NCBI GenBank assembly: GCA_039818285.1
Contig: JBCBUE010000049.1
Coordinates: forward strand, 1 to 23,593
DNA: 23,593 nt
Direction: 5' to 3'
Origin: JBCBUE01 sp039818285
GTDB taxonomy: Bacteria > Planctomycetota > Phycisphaerae > Phycisphaerales > Phycisphaeraceae
A program made the translations under genes and the position numbers. Below, in pieces: positions 8,540 through 16,294 of this stretch; position 1 is the first letter of the stretch, and every line of letters starts with the position of its first letter. The notes under the pieces were generated by a model. That model was given only the letters and a program-made list of their open reading frames with translations, was not told where the DNA came from and did not search any database.

Positions 8540-8569
8540 TTGCCGATCTCACGGGCGTCCCGTTAGACT
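8540..8569 (+). promoter_or_regulatory. Candidate sigma-70-type promoter for the secretin gene
   Basis: TTGCCG (8540-8545) and TAGACT (8564-8569) are separated by 18 bases; each matches four of six consensus positions. The pair lies in the 262-base divergent region between the phosphatase and the secretin. Transcription would start near 8576, just before the purine-rich AGGAGAG. The rest of the region (8435-8539) shows no gene. Prediction by eye only. Confidence 0.35.
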
Positions 8570-8589
8570 CCGGCACAGGAGAGCGACCC

Positions 8590-8706
8590 GTGCAGGCAAC
8601 GCCCTTTCACCGATCCGCCAACGGCAAGCTCCGCGCCCTCGTTCGTCAGGCTGTTCAGCCGACCGACGTCTCATCTCCACCCGCCTGGGAGGTCCCGTGT
8701 TGTTGA
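8590..8706 (+). CDS. Possible 38-codon leader ORF overlapping the secretin start
   Basis: A GTG at 8590 is preceded by AGGAGAG (8577-8583) at good spacing and opens a 38-codon frame ending with TGA at 8704-8706. The stop overlaps a TTG (8703-8705) in the secretin frame, giving a TTGA junction like the ATGA and GTGA junctions seen elsewhere in this window. The predicted peptide is hydrophilic, begins 'MQATPFHRSANGK' and ends 'EVPCC', with no recognisable domain. It may be a translational-coupling leader or simply chance. It is not long enough for codon bias to decide. Confidence 0.25.
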   Translation: MQATPFHRSANGKLRALVRQAVQPTDVSSPPAWEVPCC

Positions 8707-11700
8707 CCCGTCCTCGCGCCGCCTCGCTGGTCGTTCTGCTGACCTGCCTCGCCTCGCTCGCCCTGCCTCTGGCCCCCGCCAAGGCTCAATCCACCAACGC
8801 CTCACAACAGAAGCTCGCCGAGGCCCAGTCACAGATCGACGCCGGCGACACCGACCAGGCCTATCGCACGCTGCTGCTGGTCGATTACGCCGACCTCGGC
8901 GCGACCGATCGAGGCCGACTCCGAGACGCCTTCGAGTCCGTCATCGACGACGACACCGAACTGATCCTGCTCTTCGACGGCCAGTACGTTCCGCTGAGCC
9001 AAGCGGTCGCCGCCACCTCGGGGGCACCCGCCGAACCCGCCCCCGCCCCCGCGGCGGCCGAGCCCACGCCGGCACCCGCCCCGCAGCCCGAACCCGCGCC
9101 GGTCGTCACCCCGGCCCCCGCGCCCGCCCCGACGCCCGAGCCGACCATCTCGGCCGACCTGCTCCAACGCGTCCGCGCCGCCGCCGTCGAACAACGCATG
9201 ATCGAGGCCCGTCAGGCCATGGCCGACGGCCAGCACGAGCTGGCGGTGTACCACCTCGAGCAGGCCGCTCAGCTCGACCCCGACAACACTCAAGTCGCCG
9301 CCATGCTCGCCGACGCCCGCCAGCGCCGCGACGCCGGCCGCAACCCCGAACGAGCCGTCGACCGCCTCAGCCAGGACCGCACCGTCGCCCGAGACCGCGC
9401 CCTGGCCGAGTACCGCGCCCTGGCCGACCGCGCCCAACGACAGGCCGCTCAAGGCAACTTCACCTCGGCCATCGACGCCTCCGCCGACGCCAAGCGCACC
9501 CTCGACCAGAACCGCCGCTTCCTGCCGGCCGACCAATACGCCCAACTGATCGACGAGGCCGAGGCCCTTCAGGCCGCCATCATCGCCCGTCGTGACGAGG
9601 TCATCGCCAAGCAGACCGCCGAGGCCGAGACCCTCAGCGCCCAGAACGCCCGTCGCGAGCGTGAAGAGGCTCAATCCGCCCGCGAGGACGAGGTCGACTC
9701 ACTGCTGCGTCGCGCTCAAGCCCTGCGCCGCGAGATGAAGTACGAGGCCGCGCTCGACCTGGTCCGCAAGGCCCGGTTCATCGAGCCCAACAACGTCGCC
9801 GCTCAGTTCCTCGAAGAGATCATCGAAGACACCGAGCTCATCGTCCGCGAAGAGAAGTTCCGCCGGCTCCGCAACCGCTACATCGCCGAGCAGACGGTCC
9901 AGAACATCGAGGCGACGATCCCCTACGACGAGATCGTGCGCTATCCCGCCGAGTGGCCGGAGATCACCAACACCCGCCTGGCCGGCATCGACCCCACCGG
10001 CGGCGAGTCCGAGGCCAACCGCCGGGTAGCCGTCAAGCTCCGCGAGCCCGTGCCCGTCACCTTCGACGGCAACCCGCTGGGCAGCGTCATCGACTACTTC
10101 CGCAACACCACCGGCGTGAACTTCGACGTCCGCTGGAACCAGCTCCAGGCCGCCGGCGTCGAACGCGACGCTCCGGTCTCCCTGCAGCTCAACAACATCC
10201 CCGCCGAGGAAGCCATCCGCCGCGTCCTCCTGCAGGTCAGCACCGAGTTCGACCCCGTCAGCTTCTCGATCATCGAGGGCATCGTCACCATCTCGACCGA
10301 ACGCGACCTGCAGCGCACGACCTTCATCCGCAACTACGACATCCGCGACCTGCTCCTGCCGATCCGCGACTTCAACAACGCCCCCGAGCTCGATCTCAAC
10401 GCCGTGCTGACCAGCATCGGCGAGGACGGCGGCGGCGGCGGCACCGACCTTTTCGACGATGACGACGACGACGAGGAAGACGTCGACCGCGAACAACTCG
10501 TCGAGGACATCATCACGCTGATCCAGGACACCGTCGGCCGTCAGGACGAGTGGGTCGCGTTCGGCGGCGACGTCTCCAGCGTTCAGGAAATCAACAGCCA
10601 ACTGATCATCCGCACGACCTCCGACAACCACCGCGAGATCGCCAAACTGCTGGCCAGCCTCCGCGAGACCCGGGCCGTCCAGATCAGCGTCGAGAGCCGG
10701 TTCTTGATCGTCAGCACCAGCTTCCTCGAGGAGATCGGCGTCGACCTCGACGCCCGCATCATCTTCGACGGCTCGAAATTCGGCCCGCTCGGGTTCGCCC
10801 AGGACTCCATCGACATCGCCAACAACCTCTTCGGCGGTGGAGACACCACCGCGCCCAGCGCCCTGGCTCCCGGCTTTACGAACAACCGCGTCTTCACCAA
10901 CGCTCAGCTCTACGACCCCTCCACCAACCTCACCCAACCCTCACCGGACGTCCCGGTCCGGGGCGTACAGCAGTTCTCCACCACCCAGGCCGACGGAACC
11001 GTGCTCATCCCCGTCGGCCCGCTCCAGACGACTAACGGCTTCCCGGGCCCGTTCGTCCGCGACAACACCGGCGTCGCCTCCTTCCTGCCCCCCAACAACG
11101 AGGGCTTCGAGCGCGGCATCACCTTCGGCGCCTCCTACCTCGACGACCTCCAGGTCGAGCTGCTGATCCAGGCCACCCAGTCCAGCAACCGAGCCCTGAC
11201 CCTCACCGCACCGCGCGTGACGTTCACCAACGGCCAACGCGCCTTCGTCAGCATCTTCGAGACCGTGAGCTTCATCTCCGACGTCGAGGCCGTCCCCGAC
11301 GCCGCCGGCTTCGACTTCACCATCAGCACCATCCCCTTCGGCGTGCTCCTCGAAGTGCAGGGCGCCGTCTCCGCCGACCGTCGCTATGTCACCCTCGAAC
11401 TCGAGCCGGTGCTGTCCGACCTGACAGGCATCAGCGACTTCTTCGAGATCGGCGGCGGCATCATCCCGGGCGACGGAGACACCGAGCCCATCGTTGTCGC
11501 CGGCACCACCTTCGGCATCCCCCGAATTCAGGTCACCCAGGTCGCCGCGACCGTCAGCGTCCCCGACCGCGGCACCCTCCTGCTTGGCGGCCAGCGCATC
11601 GTCGAGGAGGTCGAGATCGAGGCCGGCGTGCCCGTGCTCTCGAAAGTCCCCGTCATCAATCGCCTGTTCACCAACTCCTCGATCCAGAAAGAGGAGCAGA

Positions 11701-11813
11701 CCCTCCTCATCCTGATCAAGCCGACGATCATTATCCAGAATGAGCAGGAAGAAGAGCTCTTCCCCGGCCTGCTGCAGGACGTCGAGGCCTACAGCACCGG
11801 TCGCGACTTCTGA
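8697..11813 (+). CDS. Secretin (type II/IV pilus-type outer-membrane channel) with TPR/coiled-coil N-terminus
   Basis: 1038 residues from GTG 8697; TTG 8700 or 8703 are also possible and sit better after the GGGAGGT at 8687-8693. A signal peptide runs to about residue 30 ('APAKA', then Gln). Next come a TPR-like segment, a Pro/Ala linker (about 107-150), more TPR-like helices (150-210), a charged coiled coil (220-380) and an N-domain from about 444 ('VPVTFDGNPLGSVIDYF'). An acidic run sits near 585-600, followed by a second N-domain with 'NSQLIIRTTSDNHREIAKLL'. The secretin core starts near 811 and contains 'GTLLLGGQ' and the signature 'GVPVLSKVPVINRLF' (about 976-990). Secretins form the outer-membrane gate of type II secretion and type IV pili. 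No pilin, ATPase or platform gene is adjacent, so the partner system must be elsewhere. A strong terminator follows. Confidence 0.93.
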   Translation: MLLTRPRAASLVVLLTCLASLALPLAPAKAQSTNASQQKLAEAQSQIDAGDTDQAYRTLLLVDYADLGATDRGRLRDAFESVIDDDTELILLFDGQYVPLSQAVAATSGAPAEPAPAPAAAEPTPAPAPQPEPAPVVTPAPAPAPTPEPTISADLLQRVRAAAVEQRMIEARQAMADGQHELAVYHLEQAAQLDPDNTQVAAMLADARQRRDAGRNPERAVDRLSQDRTVARDRALAEYRALADRAQRQAAQGNFTSAIDASADAKRTLDQNRRFLPADQYAQLIDEAEALQAAIIARRDEVIAKQTAEAETLSAQNARREREEAQSAREDEVDSLLRRAQALRREMKYEAALDLVRKARFIEPNNVAAQFLEEIIEDTELIVREEKFRRLRNRYIAEQTVQNIEATIPYDEIVRYPAEWPEITNTRLAGIDPTGGESEANRRVAVKLREPVPVTFDGNPLGSVIDYFRNTTGVNFDVRWNQLQAAGVERDAPVSLQLNNIPAEEAIRRVLLQVSTEFDPVSFSIIEGIVTISTERDLQRTTFIRNYDIRDLLLPIRDFNNAPELDLNAVLTSIGEDGGGGGTDLFDDDDDDEEDVDREQLVEDIITLIQDTVGRQDEWVAFGGDVSSVQEINSQLIIRTTSDNHREIAKLLASLRETRAVQISVESRFLIVSTSFLEEIGVDLDARIIFDGSKFGPLGFAQDSIDIANNLFGGGDTTAPSALAPGFTNNRVFTNAQLYDPSTNLTQPSPDVPVRGVQQFSTTQADGTVLIPVGPLQTTNGFPGPFVRDNTGVASFLPPNNEGFERGITFGASYLDDLQVELLIQATQSSNRALTLTAPRVTFTNGQRAFVSIFETVSFISDVEAVPDAAGFDFTISTIPFGVLLEVQGAVSADRRYVTLELEPVLSDLTGISDFFEIGGGIIPGDGDTEPIVVAGTTFGIPRIQVTQVAATVSVPDRGTLLLGGQRIVEEVEIEAGVPVLSKVPVINRLFTNSSIQKEEQTLLILIKPTIIIQNEQEEELFPGLLQDVEAYSTGRDF

Positions 11814-11851
11814 TCGTTGACCCCCTGATCTAGCGTCAAGTCAGTCCATCG

Positions 11852-11901
11852 CACCTCACGCCACGGGCCTCCCACCCAGACCCATGGCGTGAGGTGTTTT
11901 T
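11852..11901 (+). terminator. Intrinsic terminator after the secretin gene
   Basis: A perfect 12-base-pair stem (CACCTCACGCCA at 11852-11863 with TGGCGTGAGGTG at 11885-11896) is extended by three more G-C pairs past one C-A mismatch. Five T residues (11897-11901) follow directly. It ends the secretin transcript. On the minus strand there is no T run after the stem, so it should work mainly for plus-strand transcription. Confidence 0.9.
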
Positions 11902-11938
11902 CAATCGAGCCCACGGAAAGCGGGTCACGGCGCCGAGG

Positions 11939-13051
11939 TCATCGCGGCGATCGCCGGTCGGCGGCGAACTCCAGCGTGGCCAGCACGGCAAGCACGGCAA
12001 GCGTCTGCAACCCCACCAGCGCCGCCTGCCAGCCCTCGAGCCGCGGCAGCATCACGCCGCTGAGCCCCGTCGCCAACACGCACAGCCAGATCACCAGCAC
12101 CGCCGTCCGGCGGGTCATGCCCATCCGCACCAGCCGGTGCGAAAAGTGGTTGTGGTCTCCGGTCAGCGGGCTCACGCCACGCGCCAGCCGCAGCAGCGTC
12201 ACGCTGGTGAAGTCGTACAGCGGCACCGCCAAGACGACGATCGGCACCAGCACGCCGTACCACGCCCCGCCGACCGACGCCTCGCCACCCAGGTAGGTCG
12301 TCTTCATCGCGATCGCGCCGAGCATCAGCCCCAGCAGCATCGACCCGTTGTCGCCCATGAACACCCGCGCCGGCGGGAAGTTGAGCAGCAGGAACGCCAC
12401 CGTGGCGCCGAGCAACGCCGCCGACCACGCCGCCGACGCCCACTGGCCCGTCACCGCCGAGATCGCCAGGAAAATCGCCGCGCAGATCGCCGCCACTCCG
12501 CCGGCCAGACCGTCCATGTTGTCCATGAAGTTGAGCGCGTTCATCGTCACGATCAGCCAGAGCACGCTCAGCAGCACGCTCAACGCCACCCCAGCCCCCC
12601 CGAACCACGTCCCCAGCGCCTCCAGCACCCGCGCCTCGGCAAACACGACCACGAACCCCGCGATCGCCGCCTGACCGCCCAGCTTCAGCCAGGGGCCCAG
12701 CGGGCGACGATCGTCCCACAGGCCCAGCAGGTGGATCGCCGCGATCGCCGCCAGCAGCACCCCCGACTCGGCCGACCGATCCCGCATCGCCCCCAGCGAC
12801 CGGCTCGGCGTGTCCCACAGCGCCAACGGCCCGACCCAGATCACCACCACCCACGCCAGCGTCGCCACCACGATCCCCCAGAAAATCGCCACGCCCCCGA
12901 TGTTCGGCACGGGCGACGCGTGCTGGTTGTGCGCCTGGCGGCCCACCGGCTCCAGCCAGCCCAGCCCCGGCGCCGCACGGATCAACCACACCAGCAGACA
13001 CAAGCACACCACCCCCGACGCCAGGCCCACGCTGGCCAGCAACGGCGTCAC
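11939..13051 (-). CDS. WecA/TagO/MraY-family undecaprenyl-phosphate sugar-1-phosphate transferase
   Basis: About 370 residues from GTG at 13051. The frame is open upstream to 13603, but that part is antiparallel noise across dapB. The start codon overlaps the dapB stop in GTGA (13048-13051), so translation is probably coupled. The protein has about ten membrane helices. Family motifs are in order: 'GLWDDRRPLGPWLKLGGQ' (about 110-127), 'NFMDNMDGLAGG' (about 174-185), 'FMGDNGSMLLG' (about 230-240, the GD-x-GS loop) and 'GDHNHFSHR' (about 297-305). These enzymes move a HexNAc-1-phosphate onto undecaprenyl phosphate at the inner membrane, the first step of O-antigen, teichoic-acid-like or other surface glycans. 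'NMDGLAGG' and the His-rich loop favour the WecA/TagO side over MraY. The exact sugar cannot be read from sequence. Confidence 0.92.
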   Translation of the reverse strand: MTPLLASVGLASGVVCLCLLVWLIRAAPGLGWLEPVGRQAHNQHASPVPNIGGVAIFWGIVVATLAWVVVIWVGPLALWDTPSRSLGAMRDRSAESGVLLAAIAAIHLLGLWDDRRPLGPWLKLGGQAAIAGFVVVFAEARVLEALGTWFGGAGVALSVLLSVLWLIVTMNALNFMDNMDGLAGGVAAICAAIFLAISAVTGQWASAAWSAALLGATVAFLLLNFPPARVFMGDNGSMLLGLMLGAIAMKTTYLGGEASVGGAWYGVLVPIVVLAVPLYDFTSVTLLRLARGVSPLTGDHNHFSHRLVRMGMTRRTAVLVIWLCVLATGLSGVMLPRLEGWQAALVGLQTLAVLAVLATLEFAADRRSPR

Positions 13052-13872
13052 GCCGACCCCTCCGCCAGCCCTAACGCCTCGGCCACCGAGTACCGCCCCG
13101 CCGGCCTCCCGGCCAGCCACTTCGCGGCCCGAAGCGCGCCGACCGCGTAGCTGTCCCGGCTCGTGCTCACGTGCTTGAGCTCCAGCCGCTCGCCCAGGCC
13201 GGCGAAGTAGATCGTGTGCTCGCCGGGGTGATCGCCGATCCGCAGCGTCTGCACCGTGACCTCGTGGGGCTCGCGCGGGACGTCGTCGCCATGACGCTCC
13301 AGCCGCACGTCGCGCTCGAACGACCGGCCGCTCGCGTCGCAGACGGTGCGGGCCAGGGCCAGAGCCGTGCCCGACGGCGCGTCGCGCTTGAACCGGTGAT
13401 GAGCCTCGAGCACCTCGATATCGAAACCCTCGCCCAAGGCCTGAGCCGCCCGTGCAGCCAGCGCATGCAGGACGTTGACGACCAGGCTGAAGTTCGACGC
13501 CGACAGCACCGCGATCCGCCGCGACGCCTGCGTCAGCGCCCGCTCGGCCGCGTCGTCGAGCCCGGTGGTCCCCACCACCAGCGGCGAGCCCGCCGCCACG
13601 CACGCCTCGGCCACGCCGGGCGTCGCACTCGGCACCGAGAAATCGATCACCACCGCGCCCCCTGGCTCGAGCCGATCCGTCACGGCCAGCCCCAGCGACC
13701 CACAGCCCGCCAGCTCGCCGGCGTCGCGACCGACCGCCTCGCTCCCGGCCCGGTCAACCGCGCCCACCAGCCGCATCGCCGGGTCCTCGTGCGCCAGCGC
13801 CATCAGCCGCCGGCCCATCCGCCCGTCCGCCCCTTGAATCACCACCTCGACCGACTCGTCCGAACCCTTCAT
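13048..13872 (-). CDS. dapB: 4-hydroxy-tetrahydrodipicolinate reductase DapB
   Basis: 274 residues, the usual length. DapB reduces the product of DapA with NAD(P)H to tetrahydrodipicolinate in lysine and diaminopimelate synthesis in the cytoplasm. The nucleotide-binding loop is 'GADGRMG' (14-20), 'GTTG' lies at 101-104, and the family signature 'EAHHRFKRDAPSGTA' at 156-170 holds the His pair (158-159) and Lys162 of the substrate site. The ATG at 13872 opens into a 95-base divergent spacer. The stop overlaps the start of the GT4-type transferase in GTGA, giving a two-gene operon. No other dap gene is nearby in the window. Confidence 0.97.
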   Translation of the reverse strand: MKGSDESVEVVIQGADGRMGRRLMALAHEDPAMRLVGAVDRAGSEAVGRDAGELAGCGSLGLAVTDRLEPGGAVVIDFSVPSATPGVAEACVAAGSPLVVGTTGLDDAAERALTQASRRIAVLSASNFSLVVNVLHALAARAAQALGEGFDIEVLEAHHRFKRDAPSGTALALARTVCDASGRSFERDVRLERHGDDVPREPHEVTVQTLRIGDHPGEHTIYFAGLGERLELKHVSTSRDSYAVGALRAAKWLAGRPAGRYSVAEALGLAEGSA

Positions 13873-13906
13873 CCGGGGATCGTATCAGCCGGCCACGAGG
13901 CGATCA

Positions 13907-13942
13907 TTGGCGACACAGGTCTTTGTCTGGCACAATGGTGGC
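13907..13942 (+). promoter_or_regulatory. Candidate promoter of the TPR-kdsB pair
   Basis: In the 95-base spacer between divergent dapB and the TPR gene, TTGGCG (13907-13912) and CACAAT (13931-13936) are 18 bases apart and could be a sigma-70-type promoter. The same stretch also reads TGGCAC-N5-TGGC (13928-13942), close to a sigma-54 -24/-12 element, with a T-to-G change in the -12 part. Either reading places the transcript start upstream of the ATG at 13968 and downstream of the TTG at 13923. Which one is used cannot be told. Confidence 0.3.
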
Positions 13943-13967
13943 CCTTTCACCTCACCGCACCTCGGCT

Positions 13968-15521
13968 ATGTTCGGCAAGAAGAAAAGTCCCTCTCCCCAA
14001 CCTGACGGCAACTCCGCCAATGGCGACGGCGGCAACGGCAGCGCACCACCCGCCGCCGGCGACGACGGCATGGGGGAATGGCACAACCCCCGCAAGGCCT
14101 CACGCTTCTTCGACCACGCCGAGACCGTCGCCGACGCCCGCAACTTCGACTACGCGGTCCGCCTCTACGCCAACGGCCTCCTTCACGACCCCGACAACCT
14201 CGCCAAGCACGAGGCCCTCCACGACGCCGGCAAGCGGCGTAAGGCGCTCGCCAACGGCAAGCCGGCGGGCATGTTCGAGGGCAACAAGTTCGGCTCAAAC
14301 TCGGCCGGCAAGATGGCCCACGCGGCGCGGATCGCCGCGATGGACCCGCTGAACCCAAAGCTCCTGCGCGACCTCATGAAGCACTGCGTCACGCTCGACG
14401 AAGAGTTCGACGCCCTGCATATGGGCGACGTCGCCTACTGGGCAGGCGACCTCGCCATGGAGTTCAACACTCAGCAGAAAAAGCCCGATCGCGGCGTCTA
14501 CAAAGACCTCTGCGCGTTGTTCCCCAAGATCGGGCGATTCGACCGGGCCGTCGAGGCCTGCCGCTACCTGCTGCGGATGAAACCCGACGACAGCGACCTG
14601 CAAAAGCTGCTCAAGGACCTCGAGGCCGAGAACACGATGCAGAAGGCGGGGTACAGCGACGGCAAGAAAGTCGAAGAAGGCGGCTTCCGCCAGTTCGTCC
14701 GCGACGCCGACAAGCAGACCGCCCTCGAACAAGACGACTCGGTCTCCCAGCTCAAGACGCGTGCCGACGAGATCATCGAGCGCCGGCGGGCCGAGTACGA
14801 GGAAGACCCTGAGGACATCGACAAGCTGGCCAAGCTCGTGCAGGCCCTGGTCGCCAAGGAACAGCCCGAGACCGAAGAGGAGGCCATGCGCCTGCTCGAG
14901 GAGGCCCACGAGCGCACCGGCCAATACCGCTACAAGGTCCAGCAGGGCGATGTCCGCATCAAGCAGCTCAACCGCGACCTCCGCGCCGCCCGCAACGCCC
15001 TGACTCAAAAACGAGACGACCCGGCCCTCAAAGAGCAGTACCAGCAGGCGGTCAAGCGCAAGCTCGTTTTCGAGATCAAGGAGTACTCCGAGCGGGTCAA
15101 GAAGTACCCGACCGACCTGGCGCTCAAGTACGAGCTCGGCCGGCGGATGTACCAGGCCGGCAAGATCGAGGAAGCCATCAGCCTGCTCCAGGAAGCCAAA
15201 CGCGACCCCAAGCACCGGGCCGTCTGCCACCAGTACCTCGGCGAGTGTTACCTTAAAAAAGGCTGGCTCGACGAGGCGGTCGACACCCTGCGCGAGGGCA
15301 AGGAAGCGCACCGCATTCCCGACGACAAGCTCGCCAAGGAACTGCTCTACCTGCAAGCCTCGGCCGAACTACAGCTCGCCGAGCGCGACAAAAACCTCGA
15401 GACCGCCAAGGCCGCGCAGCAGACCGCGTCCTCGCTGCTGCAGATGGATATCAAGTACAAGGACATCCAGCAGTTGGTCAACAAGGTGCGCGAGCTCGCG
15501 AACACCCTGCGAGAAGGCTGA
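13968..15521 (+). CDS. TPR and coiled-coil protein, function unknown
   Basis: 517 residues from ATG 13968 ('MFGKKKSPSP'). In-frame starts at 13923 and 13935 exist but fall inside the candidate promoter. There is no signal peptide, so it is likely cytoplasmic. A low-complexity Pro/Asn/Gly N-terminus (about 1-35) leads into TPR-like helices ('FDYAVRLYANGLLHDPDNLA', then a Gly/Lys/Asn-rich stretch, then 'GRFDRAVEACRYLLRMKPDD'). A long charged coiled coil (about 225-370) follows. Clear TPR units come near the end ('ALKYELGRRMYQAGKIEEAI', 'CHQYLGECYLKKGWLDEAVD'). TPR repeats serve as protein-protein docking surfaces; no catalytic motif is seen. The stop overlaps the kdsB ATG by one base (TGATG), so the two are co-translated. 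A functional link to KDO synthesis is possible but unproven. Confidence 0.9.
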   Translation: MFGKKKSPSPQPDGNSANGDGGNGSAPPAAGDDGMGEWHNPRKASRFFDHAETVADARNFDYAVRLYANGLLHDPDNLAKHEALHDAGKRRKALANGKPAGMFEGNKFGSNSAGKMAHAARIAAMDPLNPKLLRDLMKHCVTLDEEFDALHMGDVAYWAGDLAMEFNTQQKKPDRGVYKDLCALFPKIGRFDRAVEACRYLLRMKPDDSDLQKLLKDLEAENTMQKAGYSDGKKVEEGGFRQFVRDADKQTALEQDDSVSQLKTRADEIIERRRAEYEEDPEDIDKLAKLVQALVAKEQPETEEEAMRLLEEAHERTGQYRYKVQQGDVRIKQLNRDLRAARNALTQKRDDPALKEQYQQAVKRKLVFEIKEYSERVKKYPTDLALKYELGRRMYQAGKIEEAISLLQEAKRDPKHRAVCHQYLGECYLKKGWLDEAVDTLREGKEAHRIPDDKLAKELLYLQASAELQLAERDKNLETAKAAQQTASSLLQMDIKYKDIQQLVNKVRELANTLREG

Positions 15522-16294
15522 TGACCGCCCCCGACTCGCCCCGGGCGCTCGCGGTCCTGCCGGCCCGCCTCGCCTCGGCCCGGCTGCCGGGCAAGCCCCT
15601 GCTCGACCGGACCGGCCAACCCCTCATCGCCCACGTCATCGCCCGCGTTCGCCGGGCTCGAACGATCGATCGCGTCATCGTCGCCACCGACGACGACCGC
15701 ATCGCAGACGCCGCCCGCGATGCCGGGGCCGAGGCCCGGTTGACCCGCGACGACCACCCCAACGGCACGTCGCGTATCGCCGAGGTGATCCATCAGCTCA
15801 ACGCGGAGGGCGAGGCCGTGCCGTCGGTCGTGGTGAACGTCCAGGGCGACGAGCCGGAGGTCGAGCCGACGCACATCGACACGCTGGTCGACGCGCTGAC
15901 CGCCGCGCCCGACGCGCCGATGGCGACCCTCGCCGCCGCGTGGGACCCCGCGATCGACCCGGCCAACCCGAACGTGGTCAAGGTCGTCGTCGGCGACAAC
16001 GGCGACGCGCTCTACTTCAGCCGATCACCCATCCCGTTCGACCGCGACGGCGACGGCGTCGATCGCCTGCACCACGTCGGGCTGTACGCCTATCGGCCGG
16101 CCTTCCTGGAGACGTTCGTCGCCCTGCCGCCCACGCCCCACGAGCTCGCCGAACGGCTGGAGCAATTGCGGGCCCTCGAGCACGGCCACCGCATCCGCGT
16201 CGCCGTCGTCGACCACGCCCGGCCCGGCATCGACACGCCCGAGCAGTACGCCGCGTTCGTCGAACGCACGACCAGGACTCACTCCGCCGGCTGA
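15521..16294 (+). CDS. kdsB: 3-deoxy-manno-octulosonate cytidylyltransferase KdsB
   Basis: 257 residues, typical for the family. KdsB joins CTP and KDO to form CMP-KDO, the activated sugar for the inner core of lipopolysaccharide, in the cytoplasm. The nucleotide-binding N-terminus is 'VLPARLASARLPGKPL' (12-27), followed by 'VATDDD' (54-59), 'NGTSRIAEV' (81-89) where most enzymes have SGTER, 'VNVQGDEP' (105-112), 'ALYFSRSPIPFDRD' and 'LEQLRALEHG' near the C-terminus. It supports an LPS-like outer membrane in this organism. It starts inside the stop of the TPR gene, and its last 16 bases overlap the end of the convergent membrane-protein gene. No other KDO gene lies in the window. Confidence 0.96.
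   Translation: MTAPDSPRALAVLPARLASARLPGKPLLDRTGQPLIAHVIARVRRARTIDRVIVATDDDRIADAARDAGAEARLTRDDHPNGTSRIAEVIHQLNAEGEAVPSVVVNVQGDEPEVEPTHIDTLVDALTAAPDAPMATLAAAWDPAIDPANPNVVKVVVGDNGDALYFSRSPIPFDRDGDGVDRLHHVGLYAYRPAFLETFVALPPTPHELAERLEQLRALEHGHRIRVAVVDHARPGIDTPEQYAAFVERTTRTHSAG

Noticed and set aside
8697..11813. Calling a type II secretion operon around the secretin
   Set aside because: The flanking genes are a phosphatase and dapB/GT4; no ATPase, platform or pseudopilin gene is adjacent.
13052..13603. Extending the sugar-phosphate transferase upstream to 13603
   Set aside because: That part is antiparallel-free noise lying over dapB in another frame; the GTG at 13051 gives a normal family start and a GTGA junction.
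13923..13967. TTG 13923 or ATG 13935 as start of the TPR gene
   Set aside because: Both fall within or just before the promoter candidate, have no ribosome-binding site, and add non-conserved-looking residues.
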